Shown: positions 1-8,274 of the stretch, piece after piece
Layout of the letters: every line of letters begins with the position of its first letter
Numbering within the stretch: the first letter of the stretch is position 1
DNA from: Mahella sp.
GTDB lineage: Bacteria > Bacillota > Clostridia > Mahellales > Mahellaceae
DNA length: 64,000 nt
Assembly: GCF_020054945.1 (NCBI RefSeq)
Contig: NZ_JAIHAU010000005.1
Coordinates: 37,948 to 101,947, forward strand
Reading direction: 5' to 3'
Notes under the pieces: generated by a model
What the model was told of the DNA's origin: nothing
The model's database searches: none
What the model saw: only the letters and a program-made list of their open reading frames with translations
Position numbers and translations under genes: made by a program

Positions 1-327
1 GTCTATATAGCTTTTCTCTTTCTCTACATCCTTCAGAGAATTACATAACAATATTTTATAATTATTTTGATATGCGTAATACTCAATATAGCTTGTAAGC
101 TCTGCAAAAAAAGGATGCGAGATACTGGGGATCAGAAGCCCTATTAAGTAAGATTTTCTCCTATAAAGCGAACGAGCTAATTCATTAGGCTGATAATTTA
201 GCTTTTTCATTGCTTCATACACTTTTTTTCTCGTCTTTTCGCTTATGTATCCCCTATTATTTAAAACTCTGGATACCGTCGTAACGGTTACACCAGCTTC
301 TTCTGCCACATCTTTTATCGTAGCCAT
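1..327 (-). CDS. LacI-family transcriptional regulator (partial, 3' end beyond window)
   Basis: This is the N-terminal 109 codons of a LacI/GalR repressor and the rest lies off the left edge. The first 22 residues form the usual helix-turn-helix (MATIKDVAEEAGVTVTTVSR), followed by the hinge-helix stretch (PNELARSL) and the start of the periplasmic-binding-like effector domain (LIGLLIPSISHPFFAELT). An AGGTGG ribosome site sits just upstream of the ATG. It is the last gene of the minus-strand sucrose cluster, about 50 nt after the phosphorylase, so it probably senses sucrose or a derivative and controls this cluster. The effector is inferred from context only. Confidence 0.93.
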   Translation of the reverse strand, partial: MATIKDVAEEAGVTVTTVSRVLNNRGYISEKTRKKVYEAMKKLNYQPNELARSLYRRKSYLIGLLIPSISHPFFAELTSYIEYYAYQNNYKILLCNSLKDVEKEKSYID

Positions 328-376
328 TACATCCACCTTTTGTTTATAAAGCTGTCTTTTATTTTATATAAACCTA

Positions 377-1843
377 TTATACCACATATTCCACCTCTTT
401 CCCATTCTTATCTACGTAATTGATGACCGATCTGTATGAGCCTAAATCCACAAATAAACTACAACGTTTATCATCTTTTACCCAAGAAAGGCTAATTTCA
501 TCTTTTTGGCAATCTTTAATTAAAAATTTCCCATCGAAAGCCTCATATTCATTTCTAAACCTTATCAGCTTCAATAATCTCTGAACGACATCTTTATGAA
601 CTGATTCCTCTATTTCATTCAAACTATAATTATGCCTATTTATCTCCCGCCCGTCTCCTGTAATTTTTGCTGCTTCAAAGTCATTTGCCCCGGCTAAAAG
701 CCCTACGTAGTATACCTGGGGTATGCCTGGCGTGAAGAGTTGAATGGCTCTGGCTGCCAAATATGCATCATCATCACAATTTAATGCCGAATAATATGTG
801 CATCTGATTTGATGTACATCAAAGCCATCTTCAGATTTATAGTTGTCTCCATATATGAGGCTTAGATTCGCACCCCTTTGCACGCATATATCAACCACTT
901 CTCTGGCCTTCTTAGTATCAATAAGCCCATCCAAATCGGGTTTCACAGGAATTCCATCATGGCAATCCAGCATCGTAAATTGATTCATAGGGCGATTTTT
1001 CAGATAATCATACAGCATTTCATTCGATCTGTTCATTAAAGTATAAAGAACAGTAAAAGGCAGAATAAAATCATAAATCCAAAATCCACGTTCCGCCAAT
1101 TTATATTGTATTTCGAACTGCGAATGTACTTCTAAAAGCAATTCTATTCCACAAGAGGCCGCTTGGCTTTTTATCCAATCTAAAAATTCATATATTTCCG
1201 GTTCTACAAAAAAACAGCTGGTACCAATTTTTTTAATTACATATCCTACAGCATCAAGCCTCACCATATTAACGCCAAAATTGCTAAATGTTTTTAAGAT
1301 CCCTAATAAAAATTCTCTTGTTAAATTTGAGTTTATATCCAAATCAATCTGTTCTGATGGATCTGTCTTGCCAAAAGTCGTCCAAATCCTTTCTTCTTCA
1401 CCTGTTTCTTCTATTTTGAATATTGAATATGGCAAAGGCCTTCGCAAAAATATTTTTTCTATATCGCTTTTGACAGGTTTGCCGTCCTTCCAAAGTTTGT
1501 CTAGCGTAATAAACATATCAGCATATTCTGACGCTCTCCCTTTTTTCATAAAATCCTGAAAATAGCTGGAATTCTTAGATATATGATTTACCATTACATC
1601 CAAAATAATATCAAAATTTTCAGCCATTTTCTTAATGTCGTACCATGTCCCAAATTTAGGATCTATCTCGTTATATGTTATAGGGGCAAACCCTCTGTCG
1701 CCAGATGACGGGAAAGGAGGCAAAATATGAACGCCAGCAAATGTATCGGAAAAATATTTCTCCAATACGTTGTTCAAAGCTTTTAGGTTGCCTCCCAAAG
1801 AGTCTGGATAAGTTATTAGTTGCACTTTATTATTAATCAACAT
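377..1843 (-). CDS. GH13_18 sucrose phosphorylase, possibly sucrose 6F-phosphate phosphorylase
   Basis: A 488-aa cytoplasmic GH13 enzyme of normal family length. It uses phosphate to split sucrose (or its 6F-phosphate) into glucose 1-phosphate and fructose (or fructose 6-phosphate). The expected catalytic residues are visible: nucleophile Asp197 in VRLDAVGY, acid/base Glu238 in LLLEVH, and stabiliser Asp296 in LDCHDG. The segment TPGIPQVYYVGLLAG is typical of the subfamily. Arg134 (FLRRPLP) and His344 (FDVHQI) fall where, from memory, the Thermoanaerobacterium 6F-phosphate enzyme binds phosphate; the Bifidobacterium sucrose enzyme has Tyr at the latter position. It follows the fructokinase by 11 nt in one operon. 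The family is certain; the substrate form is not. Confidence 0.93.
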   Translation of the reverse strand: MLINNKVQLITYPDSLGGNLKALNNVLEKYFSDTFAGVHILPPFPSSGDRGFAPITYNEIDPKFGTWYDIKKMAENFDIILDVMVNHISKNSSYFQDFMKKGRASEYADMFITLDKLWKDGKPVKSDIEKIFLRRPLPYSIFKIEETGEEERIWTTFGKTDPSEQIDLDINSNLTREFLLGILKTFSNFGVNMVRLDAVGYVIKKIGTSCFFVEPEIYEFLDWIKSQAASCGIELLLEVHSQFEIQYKLAERGFWIYDFILPFTVLYTLMNRSNEMLYDYLKNRPMNQFTMLDCHDGIPVKPDLDGLIDTKKAREVVDICVQRGANLSLIYGDNYKSEDGFDVHQIRCTYYSALNCDDDAYLAARAIQLFTPGIPQVYYVGLLAGANDFEAAKITGDGREINRHNYSLNEIEESVHKDVVQRLLKLIRFRNEYEAFDGKFLIKDCQKDEISLSWVKDDKRCSLFVDLGSYRSVINYVDKNGKEVEYVV

Positions 1844-1854
1844 TTAATACCACC

Positions 1855-2817
1855 TCAGCTTTTTAAATTATAGATGGACTTTATTGTATCAATGTCCGGC
1901 AAATCAGCTATTGCTCCAACATATCTCAGTTTATACGCACTAACTGCAAAGCCTAACTCTAATGATTCTTTTAAAGTATACCCTTTTATCAAACCACTGT
2001 AGAAACCTGACCAAAATGCATCACCTGCACCAGTAGTATCTACGACTTCATCTGCTAATGTATCAAATCTAATCGTTTCTTTCCCGTTTGAAGCTATTGC
2101 TCCATCTTTACCCAATGTAAGAATCACCAACTTAGCGCCAAGCTTCAAAAATTTTTCAAGTTGATTTTCTGGCGTATCTTTGCCAAAAATCCTTTCGGCA
2201 TCAACCTCAGATGGCTTTATAATGTCGACCTTTGCTATTAAAGATTTTATATATTCTCTGCCGTCGTGGCCTCTTTCCCAGATCATAGGATGATAATTTG
2301 GATCAAAGCATACTAAAACATTATTTTTTCTGCATTCTTCGATAACCTTCTCCACCGTTCTCCTTGATGGATTTCTAGATAGAGGCCAGCTGGAAAAATG
2401 AACTATTTTTGTATTCTCAACTAAGTATTTTAGTTCATCTGAATATTCGATATGATAATCCGCATCTCTATAAAATATTGGTATAGGATCGCTTTTACTT
2501 TTTGTGACCAAAACCATACTTGTTGAATAGTCAACCTGTCTTATATACTTAATTTCAATATTGTGCTCTTGTAGCTTTTTTAACAAAAACCTTCCAAGCC
2601 CGTCATCGCCAACCGATGATACAATAACTGGATTTATACCCAGCATCCTAGTATTTATAGTAATATTTGCAGGAGACCCTCCAAAATATTTTTTATAAGT
2701 ATCAACCTCAAAATCATCACTATAGTCTGTAGAAATCATATCGACCAGCATTTCACCGACTGTCAACACATCATACTTTTTATCATTAAACATAATTTTA
2801 TCATTAAAGTTAAACAT
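1855..2817 (-). CDS. scrK: Fructokinase, PfkB family
   Basis: A 320-aa ribokinase-like sugar kinase. It has the N-terminal GGSPAN signature (residues 46-51) and the C-terminal DTTGAGDAF signature at 260-268, with catalytic base Asp266. GGAGGG stands about 7 nt before the ATG. It lies between the GH32 hydrolase and the phosphorylase of a sucrose operon, so phosphorylation of the released fructose to fructose 6-phosphate is the natural role. PfkB enzymes vary in substrate, so the assignment to fructose rests on the operon. Confidence 0.9.
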   Translation of the reverse strand: MFNFNDKIMFNDKKYDVLTVGEMLVDMISTDYSDDFEVDTYKKYFGGSPANITINTRMLGINPVIVSSVGDDGLGRFLLKKLQEHNIEIKYIRQVDYSTSMVLVTKSKSDPIPIFYRDADYHIEYSDELKYLVENTKIVHFSSWPLSRNPSRRTVEKVIEECRKNNVLVCFDPNYHPMIWERGHDGREYIKSLIAKVDIIKPSEVDAERIFGKDTPENQLEKFLKLGAKLVILTLGKDGAIASNGKETIRFDTLADEVVDTTGAGDAFWSGFYSGLIKGYTLKESLELGFAVSAYKLRYVGAIADLPDIDTIKSIYNLKS

Positions 2818-2847
2818 TGATGCCCTCCATAATTCAGTTCCATTACT

Positions 2848-4311
2848 TTATTCCAAACCAATATCCCATTTCTTAAAACTCACGACTTTGCATGGCCCAT
2901 CAGAAAACAAAGAGATATTTACAGATTGGCTGTCAGGATAAACTCTTCCAGTCATTACTTTTTCCCCGTCATTTATAAAGACTTCAACAGATGATACATC
3001 CGCGAAAATATTAAGCCTTAACCTGCCATTTATCAACTCAACTTCTGCGCTTCTCTTGCCTTTAGGGCCAATGCCTGATCTTTCACGATTAAAAGTAAAT
3101 AATCCTTCGCAGCAATTGTACGACAAAACAGTTTCTTCAAGCTTTCCTTTAAATACCTTAACTCCAAATTCACATTCATCTTGCGGCTCAAATTCAACAT
3201 TAATCTCATAATACAGCCCATTTGTTTCAAGGTTAACCTCGCCATTTAATTCTATGTCTTGCAAGCTGTATTCATTTTCCCTATACTCAACTATTTCTGA
3301 TATTGGCCTGAAATATATTCTTTCATCTATTTTTATAACTTCCCTGGGAAGCGTCATAGCGCCAGCCCAATTATGGCCAAGACGATTCGTAACCAAATCT
3401 GTCTCCCACATATTCATCCAAGCCACCATTACAACCTTCCCATACTTATCCACTGTCGTCTGTGGAGCATAAAAGTCGAATCCGTAATCCACCAGTTGAT
3501 AGTCCGTATGTGTGAATTTTCCTTCATCTACATTTAAATTACCATTAAAATAAATAGAAGAATGTATATTCTTGAAATAAACACCTTTAGGTCTCATGTT
3601 CTGTGCTGACACAAACAAAACATCTCTGTCGTCAAATCTAACCATATCAGGGCACTCCCAGTTAGTGCCCGTATCTTCATTGCCCTTTAAAATAATATTT
3701 ACAAATTCCCATTTTATCAAATCCATTGACTTATACATGAGAATCTGTCCAATCCCGTGTCCGTCATTAGAACCAATTAAAAGATAATAGGTATCGCCCA
3801 TTTTTAAAACTTTCGGATCCCTGAAATCTTTTTTGCTGGCTCCATCTGGAATCTGTGCTACATCTATTATAGGATTTTTCTCGTATTTTTCAAAAGCAAC
3901 GCCATCTATCGATACGGCCATGTTCTGGACCTGTTTATAATTATCATTTTTCCCTTTTTCAGTGCATATATGACCTGTATAAAAAAGGTATAATTTACCA
4001 TCCTTTTCGATGGCACTTCCAGAAAAACATCCATCTCGGTCATAAGCTTTATCAGGTTCTAAAGCTATAGGTAAATAAGTCCATTTAATCAAATCTTTGC
4101 TTACAGCGTGGCCCCAGTGCATCGGCCCCCAAACAGCATCATATGGATAGTGCTGATAAAATAAATGATAATTGTCTTTAAAATAAACGAATCCATTTGG
4201 ATCGTTTATCCATCCATATTGGCCCATTAAATGGTATTTAGATCTATACGTTGAGATTAGCTTTTCTTTATTATGTCTTATAAATTCGTCTGCATTGCTA
4301 ATTTTGTGCAT
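2848..4311 (-). CDS. GH32 sucrose-6-phosphate hydrolase / beta-fructofuranosidase
   Basis: A GH32 enzyme that hydrolyses sucrose or sucrose 6-phosphate at the fructosyl bond. The three conserved acidic residues are present (numbered from the upstream in-frame ATG): nucleophile Asp40 in WINDPNG, stabiliser Asp168 in FRDPKV, and acid/base Glu222 in WECPD. A five-bladed propeller is followed by a C-terminal beta-sandwich of about 150 residues. No signal peptide is seen, so it acts inside the cell on imported sugar. An ATG at 4320 is also in frame, but AAGGG touches it directly; the ATG at 4311 has a 9-nt spacing and is preferred. It begins right after the permease gene in the same operon. Confidence 0.92.
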   Translation of the reverse strand: MHKISNADEFIRHNKEKLISTYRSKYHLMGQYGWINDPNGFVYFKDNYHLFYQHYPYDAVWGPMHWGHAVSKDLIKWTYLPIALEPDKAYDRDGCFSGSAIEKDGKLYLFYTGHICTEKGKNDNYKQVQNMAVSIDGVAFEKYEKNPIIDVAQIPDGASKKDFRDPKVLKMGDTYYLLIGSNDGHGIGQILMYKSMDLIKWEFVNIILKGNEDTGTNWECPDMVRFDDRDVLFVSAQNMRPKGVYFKNIHSSIYFNGNLNVDEGKFTHTDYQLVDYGFDFYAPQTTVDKYGKVVMVAWMNMWETDLVTNRLGHNWAGAMTLPREVIKIDERIYFRPISEIVEYRENEYSLQDIELNGEVNLETNGLYYEINVEFEPQDECEFGVKVFKGKLEETVLSYNCCEGLFTFNRERSGIGPKGKRSAEVELINGRLRLNIFADVSSVEVFINDGEKVMTGRVYPDSQSVNISLFSDGPCKVVSFKKWDIGLE

Positions 4312-4326
4312 TCTACCCATCCCTTA

Positions 4327-5154
4327 CTATTTAATTGAACCTCGCAAAACTCCTTCTATAATTTGCCTTTGCATTATTAAATAGACAATTATTATAGGAA
4401 TAATAGCAAGCATTAATCCTGCCATTGCATAACCATATTCAATTGTGTATGTTCCATAAAAGTAAAAAACAGATAATGGCAATGTTCTTTGCTCAGGTGA
4501 TATCAAAACCAAAGACGGCAGTAAAAAATCATTCCAAATCCATAAAATATCCAATATTGCGATAGTAACTGTTGTCGATTTTAGAAGTGGAAAAACAATT
4601 TTAAAAAATGTCTGAAGCGGACTGCATCCATCTATCAACGCCGCTTCTTCTAATTCTAAAGGTATGCTTTTTATAAAACCATGATATATAAAAACAGCTA
4701 ATGATGCACCAAAACCAATATACATATAAACTAAAGACCATTTATTGTTCATCATCCCTATTGAGCCATATATTTTTACAAGTGGTATCATTATGGCTTG
4801 AAATGGTATAGTCATTGATGCGATCATGAAGAAGAACATAAATTGATTAAATTTCCAGTTTCTTCTTACAAAAATATATGCAGTCATTGCGGAAAGCACA
4901 ATAATCAATATTACACTAAATATTGTGATAATTAATGAGTTAACAAACGCATGAGTATAATCCATCTTCGTAAATGCTTCAATATAATTATTAAGGTTTA
5001 ATTTAGCAGGTATCATTAGTGGATTCATCAATATGTCTTTTCTGTCTTTAAATGAATTTATCAATACTACAAAAAATGGAAATATATAAAGTAAAAATAC
5101 AACGCTTAATACTACTATCTTTATGGCGTTTAAAGCACCATTTTTCTTTTGCAT
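4327..5154 (-). CDS. Carbohydrate ABC transporter permease (MalG type)
   Basis: A 275-aa inner-membrane protein with about six hydrophobic segments and the cytoplasmic EAA loop of binding-protein-dependent permeases (LEEAALIDGCSPLQTFF). It forms the translocation pore with the preceding permease, whose stop overlaps its start by one base at 5154, so the two are translationally coupled. No ATPase gene is in the operon. Importers of this CUT1 type in Firmicutes often share one MsmK/MsmX-like ATPase encoded elsewhere, which is likely here. Substrate inferred as sucrose or a related fructoside from the neighbours. Confidence 0.93.
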   Translation of the reverse strand: MQKKNGALNAIKIVVLSVVFLLYIFPFFVVLINSFKDRKDILMNPLMIPAKLNLNNYIEAFTKMDYTHAFVNSLIITIFSVILIIVLSAMTAYIFVRRNWKFNQFMFFFMIASMTIPFQAIMIPLVKIYGSIGMMNNKWSLVYMYIGFGASLAVFIYHGFIKSIPLELEEAALIDGCSPLQTFFKIVFPLLKSTTVTIAILDILWIWNDFLLPSLVLISPEQRTLPLSVFYFYGTYTIEYGYAMAGLMLAIIPIIIVYLIMQRQIIEGVLRGSIK

Positions 5155-6038
5155 TAACTTTCTACCTCCATTCTCTGGCTAAAGTACACTTGTGATAATG
5201 TAACAATAGCTACTATCAAAAATAAGAAGAATGCTTCTGCCTGGCCTATTCCGTATTGCTGGCTTAAGAAAGCAGTATTGTAGACATGCATTGAGATTAA
5301 TTCTGTGCTTTTATATGGTCCACCGTTTGTTAAAGACAAATTTACATCATAGACCATAAACGTTCTCTGTAATGTCAAAAAAATGCATATTGTGAATGAT
5401 GGTACCATCAGTGGAAGAATTATGTTTTTAAGTCTGTAATATGAATTTGCGCCATCGATGTCTGCGGCTTCTATAAGCTCTCTGGGAATATTCATAAATC
5501 CTGCAATATATATGACCATCATATATCCAGAGTATTGCCATACGGTTACAATAACCAGCGCCCAAAAGGCTTTATTAGGATCAGTAAGCCAAGACGCACT
5601 AAATATAGGCAGATTAAAAAGTTCTCCAATATAAACAAGTATATTGGAGAATATAAACTGCCAAATAAAGCCAAGTAATATTCCGCCAATTAAATTTGGA
5701 GTAAAAAATCCCGTTCTGAAAAAGTTCTGTCCTTTTATGCCACTTGTCAGCAAATATGCTAAAAAGAAAGCAATAACATTAACCAGTATTACAGAAAAAA
5801 GCACATACCTTAGAGTTAGCAAAAAAGATGACCAGAAGACTTTATCGTTAAACACTTGTAAATAGTTATCTAAACCAACGAATGCGTGTGTAGCAGATAT
5901 ACCGTTCCAGTCAGTGAAAGTAAGATATATTCCATATATAAAAGGCAATATTACTACTGTTAAAAAAGCAAAAGTCATCGGCCCGGCAAATATCAGATAT
6001 GTTTTTAGTTTGCTCAAGAAGTTCTTCTCTATATTCAT
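5154..6038 (-). CDS. Carbohydrate ABC transporter permease (MalF type)
   Basis: A 294-aa permease with an N-terminal membrane segment and five more predicted spans. Its EAA-type loop reads ELIEAADIDGANSYYRLKNI. It is the partner of the MalG-type permease that follows and receives substrate from the lipoprotein encoded 73 nt upstream. The gap between lipoprotein and permease holds an AT-rich inverted sequence near 6065-6100 (AATAACAGATAGAATATTCTATCTGTTATT) that could lower expression of the downstream genes relative to the binding protein. Confidence 0.92.
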   Translation of the reverse strand: MNIEKNFLSKLKTYLIFAGPMTFAFLTVVILPFIYGIYLTFTDWNGISATHAFVGLDNYLQVFNDKVFWSSFLLTLRYVLFSVILVNVIAFFLAYLLTSGIKGQNFFRTGFFTPNLIGGILLGFIWQFIFSNILVYIGELFNLPIFSASWLTDPNKAFWALVIVTVWQYSGYMMVIYIAGFMNIPRELIEAADIDGANSYYRLKNIILPLMVPSFTICIFLTLQRTFMVYDVNLSLTNGGPYKSTELISMHVYNTAFLSQQYGIGQAEAFFLFLIVAIVTLSQVYFSQRMEVES

Positions 6039-6065
6039 ATTAAACCCTCCATAACATTGAATAAT

Positions 6066-6104
6066 GCTGAATAACAGATAGAATATTCTATCTGTTATTC
6101 AGTA
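6066..6104 (-). repeat. Inverted repeat between binding-protein and permease genes
   Basis: A near-perfect palindrome: GAATAACAGATAGAATA is followed at once by TATTCTATCTGTTATTC, giving a long stem with a very short loop. It lies just after the stop of the binding-protein gene (6112) and before the permease start (6038). Such intercistronic hairpins commonly stabilise the upstream message or partly terminate transcription. No long U-run follows on the minus strand, so stabilisation or partial processing seems more likely than full termination. Confidence 0.6.
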
Positions 6105-6111
6105 AAATTAT

Positions 6112-7467
6112 TTATTGTACACTTTCCCAGTAACTTTCAATATCATTGACTAAGCCTTTTCTGTCTATAACTCCAGCTAAATATTTTTGCATTGACGCAC
6201 CCAATTTTGACCAATGATCGGCTGGTAATGGAGCTGTTATAAATTTTAGGGTATTCCCTTCGCTTATATATTGTTCAATTGACTTTGCCAACGGATCATT
6301 TGGCACAAGCTCGATGTTTTTGAATGCTGGAATTACGTTGCATTGATTGACAAGCGCATCTTGTCCTGATTGACTATACACTAACCAATTTAAGAACTCT
6401 TTCGCTGCATCCTGTTGCGCTTGGTTATTTTGAGCTTTGTCTACTCCTATAAGTTTAGTAGGACCGACTGGTATTTCAGAATTACCATAGTCATTCGGAT
6501 CATTACTTATTGGAACCGGCACAAAACCATATTGTTCGTTTGCCGTATCAAATTCCTTTATCTGAGGCCATGCCCAGTTCCCCATAAACCAAAAACCGAC
6601 TTGCCCTTGCCCTATGACTTGGGGACCCTTATCATAAGTAGGAGACAAAGGATCATCTTTGTCCAAATTGTACTTTTTCATCATATCAAACGTATCCATT
6701 AAACCGTTAAATACTTCATTATTTGCCAGATCAACTTTGCCAGCTTTTAAATCAGATATAAACGCGTAAACTTGAGCAGGATCTTTTGATTGAGCTGTAT
6801 AAGCAATAGGTAAAAAGTGCCCTCCTAACGACCAATCCATCGGAGAAATTTCCAGTGCTTTAACACCAGTAGCTTCAACTTTCTTAAAGGCATCTTCTAA
6901 GTCATTTCTTGTTTTTATTGATTTCGGATCAAAACTTCCACCAAAAGCCTTGTCCAAAACTACTTTATTGTATATTAAGCCATATCCTTCTATTGCGAAA
7001 GGAAAAGCCATCACTTTATCATCTATAGTAGCATCATCTAATGCACCTGCTACTGTATCAGATACCCACTTTTCATTGCTTAAATCCAAAAAGTTGTCTT
7101 TGAATTGCACAATATCACCAGGATCGAGCATAGCCAAAGCAGGAGCATTTCCAGAAGCATACATAGAAGAGATTTTCTCAAAAGGAGATTGTCCTGCAGC
7201 AGCTGGAATTACATCAACGGTAATATTTGGATTCTCTTTTGCAAATTGCTCAGCAGCAGTTTCTAACTGTGATTGTATTTCACCTTTTGAATTTAAAAAT
7301 GTAATTTTAACGCTTTCAGTACTCTCAGTTGATGTATTATTGCTTTCGGTGGACGCATTATTATTCGTTGTAGCAGGCGAGTTGCTATCTGTCGTACTAC
7401 AACCTACAACAAGTGAGAGCATCAAGATTAACGATACAACAATTAACAATAATTTTTTTCTTTTCAT
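6112..7467 (-). CDS. ABC transporter sugar-binding lipoprotein
   Basis: A 451-aa family-1 extracellular solute-binding protein. The N-terminus has a lysine-rich start, a hydrophobic core and a lipobox ending at Cys23 (LVVGCST), so it is a lipoprotein on the outer face of the membrane. A low-complexity Ser/Thr/Asn linker (about residues 24-50) precedes the binding domain. GGAGGAG lies just upstream of the ATG. It is the first gene of the sucrose importer and metabolism operon. The substrate is inferred from the downstream sucrose enzymes. The promoter most likely to drive it lies some 550 nt upstream. Confidence 0.93.
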   Translation of the reverse strand: MKRKKLLLIVVSLILMLSLVVGCSTTDSNSPATTNNNASTESNNTSTESTESVKITFLNSKGEIQSQLETAAEQFAKENPNITVDVIPAAAGQSPFEKISSMYASGNAPALAMLDPGDIVQFKDNFLDLSNEKWVSDTVAGALDDATIDDKVMAFPFAIEGYGLIYNKVVLDKAFGGSFDPKSIKTRNDLEDAFKKVEATGVKALEISPMDWSLGGHFLPIAYTAQSKDPAQVYAFISDLKAGKVDLANNEVFNGLMDTFDMMKKYNLDKDDPLSPTYDKGPQVIGQGQVGFWFMGNWAWPQIKEFDTANEQYGFVPVPISNDPNDYGNSEIPVGPTKLIGVDKAQNNQAQQDAAKEFLNWLVYSQSGQDALVNQCNVIPAFKNIELVPNDPLAKSIEQYISEGNTLKFITAPLPADHWSKLGASMQKYLAGVIDRKGLVNDIESYWESVQ

Positions 7468-7517
7468 AATGATCTCCTCCCATATAATAGTACTTGTGAA
7501 AACAAACCAACAAAAAT

Positions 7518-8014
7518 TCCAGCGGTATTACCTTAATGTGCCCGTCTTTAAAAGCCCATAGAACCTGTCAGTATTATCAACAAGGTTTGCTACATAGTGG
7601 TTACATCTTTGCAACCGTGTCCTTTGAAAATTGAATATCGCTATTTACTTTAGTTTTAGTCTATGGTAATAATAATATTAAGGATTAATGTCATTGTTGC
7701 ACGGTATTGTTCCACTATGTAGGGTTTGGTACCGCTACTAAAGATGGTTTAAAAAGTTGCCAAAAGTTCTTATCACCTCCTTAAAACGGTAAATTGCTTG
7801 GTAAACCAGGTACTGACCATAAGGAATAGAACTTGGCCCGCCCCATTTCATACCATGTTTTACAATTAGCTGTAGCAGGTCTAAGTGAGGTTACCTTTTC
7901 GTGCTCAAAGACAACCGTAAATATTGATTTTTTAATGTGCAATTTTCAATTAAGCTTCGATATTTAACCGCTGGATTCCACAACAAGAAGCTTCTCATAA
8001 AGTTTCTTGATTGT
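7518..8014 (-). ncRNA. Candidate large structured leader RNA upstream of the sucrose operon
   Basis: No convincing ORF lies in this 800-bp gap, yet a perfect promoter (8021-8049) reads into it toward the sugar-binding gene. The transcript would contain complementary segments. A 9-bp helix (7967-7975 with 7518-7526) would join its ends. An 11-bp helix (7712-7722 with 7590-7600) encloses a 6-bp ACCGUG/CACGGU helix. A 10-bp helix (7940-7949 with 7624-7633) crosses it. A local hairpin CAAGAA/UUCUUG lies at the 5' end. A strong SD-like AAGGAGGTGA near 7775 has no ORF. I could not match it to a known class. Alternatives are a degraded mobile element or an unstructured AT-rich leader. Confidence 0.45.
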
Positions 8015-8020
8015 AGTTTC

Positions 8021-8049
8021 ATTATATTATGCATTTATAAATATGTCAA
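8021..8049 (-). promoter_or_regulatory. Consensus sigma-A promoter, reads toward the sucrose operon
   Basis: The minus strand carries TTGACA (8044-8049), a 17-bp spacer and TATAAT (8021-8026), a full match to the vegetative consensus. Transcription would begin near 8014 and run about 547 nt before the start codon of the sugar-binding lipoprotein at 7467. Confidence 0.85.
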
Positions 8050-8188
8050 GCGGTTGACACAAATTTTATGTCTTATTTTTAATGAATTTTTATCATATAA
8101 CATGGGAAGGTTACCTGTCGGCTGACAAAGATAGAATCGCAGCATCGTTATTTTCTATAATATATTTACCATTTTATTACATCATAAA

Positions 8189-8217
8189 TTGACATAAGCT
8201 GCGTTTGGGTATACAAT
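8189..8217 (+). promoter_or_regulatory. Promoter of the MATE gene
   Basis: TTGACA at 8189-8194, a 17-bp spacer and TACAAT at 8212-8217 give a start near 8224, about 50 nt before the TTG start of the exporter gene. Confidence 0.8.
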
Positions 8218-8274
8218 ATCATTTATATAAATAATACATTCTCGGTATATACACCAAACGAGAGGGAGATTGCT

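Noticed and set aside
7518..7975. MITE with 9-bp terminal inverted repeats
   Set aside because: Repeats are short, no target duplication is visible, and a perfect promoter reads into the segment from outside. It is kept only as an alternative to the RNA idea.
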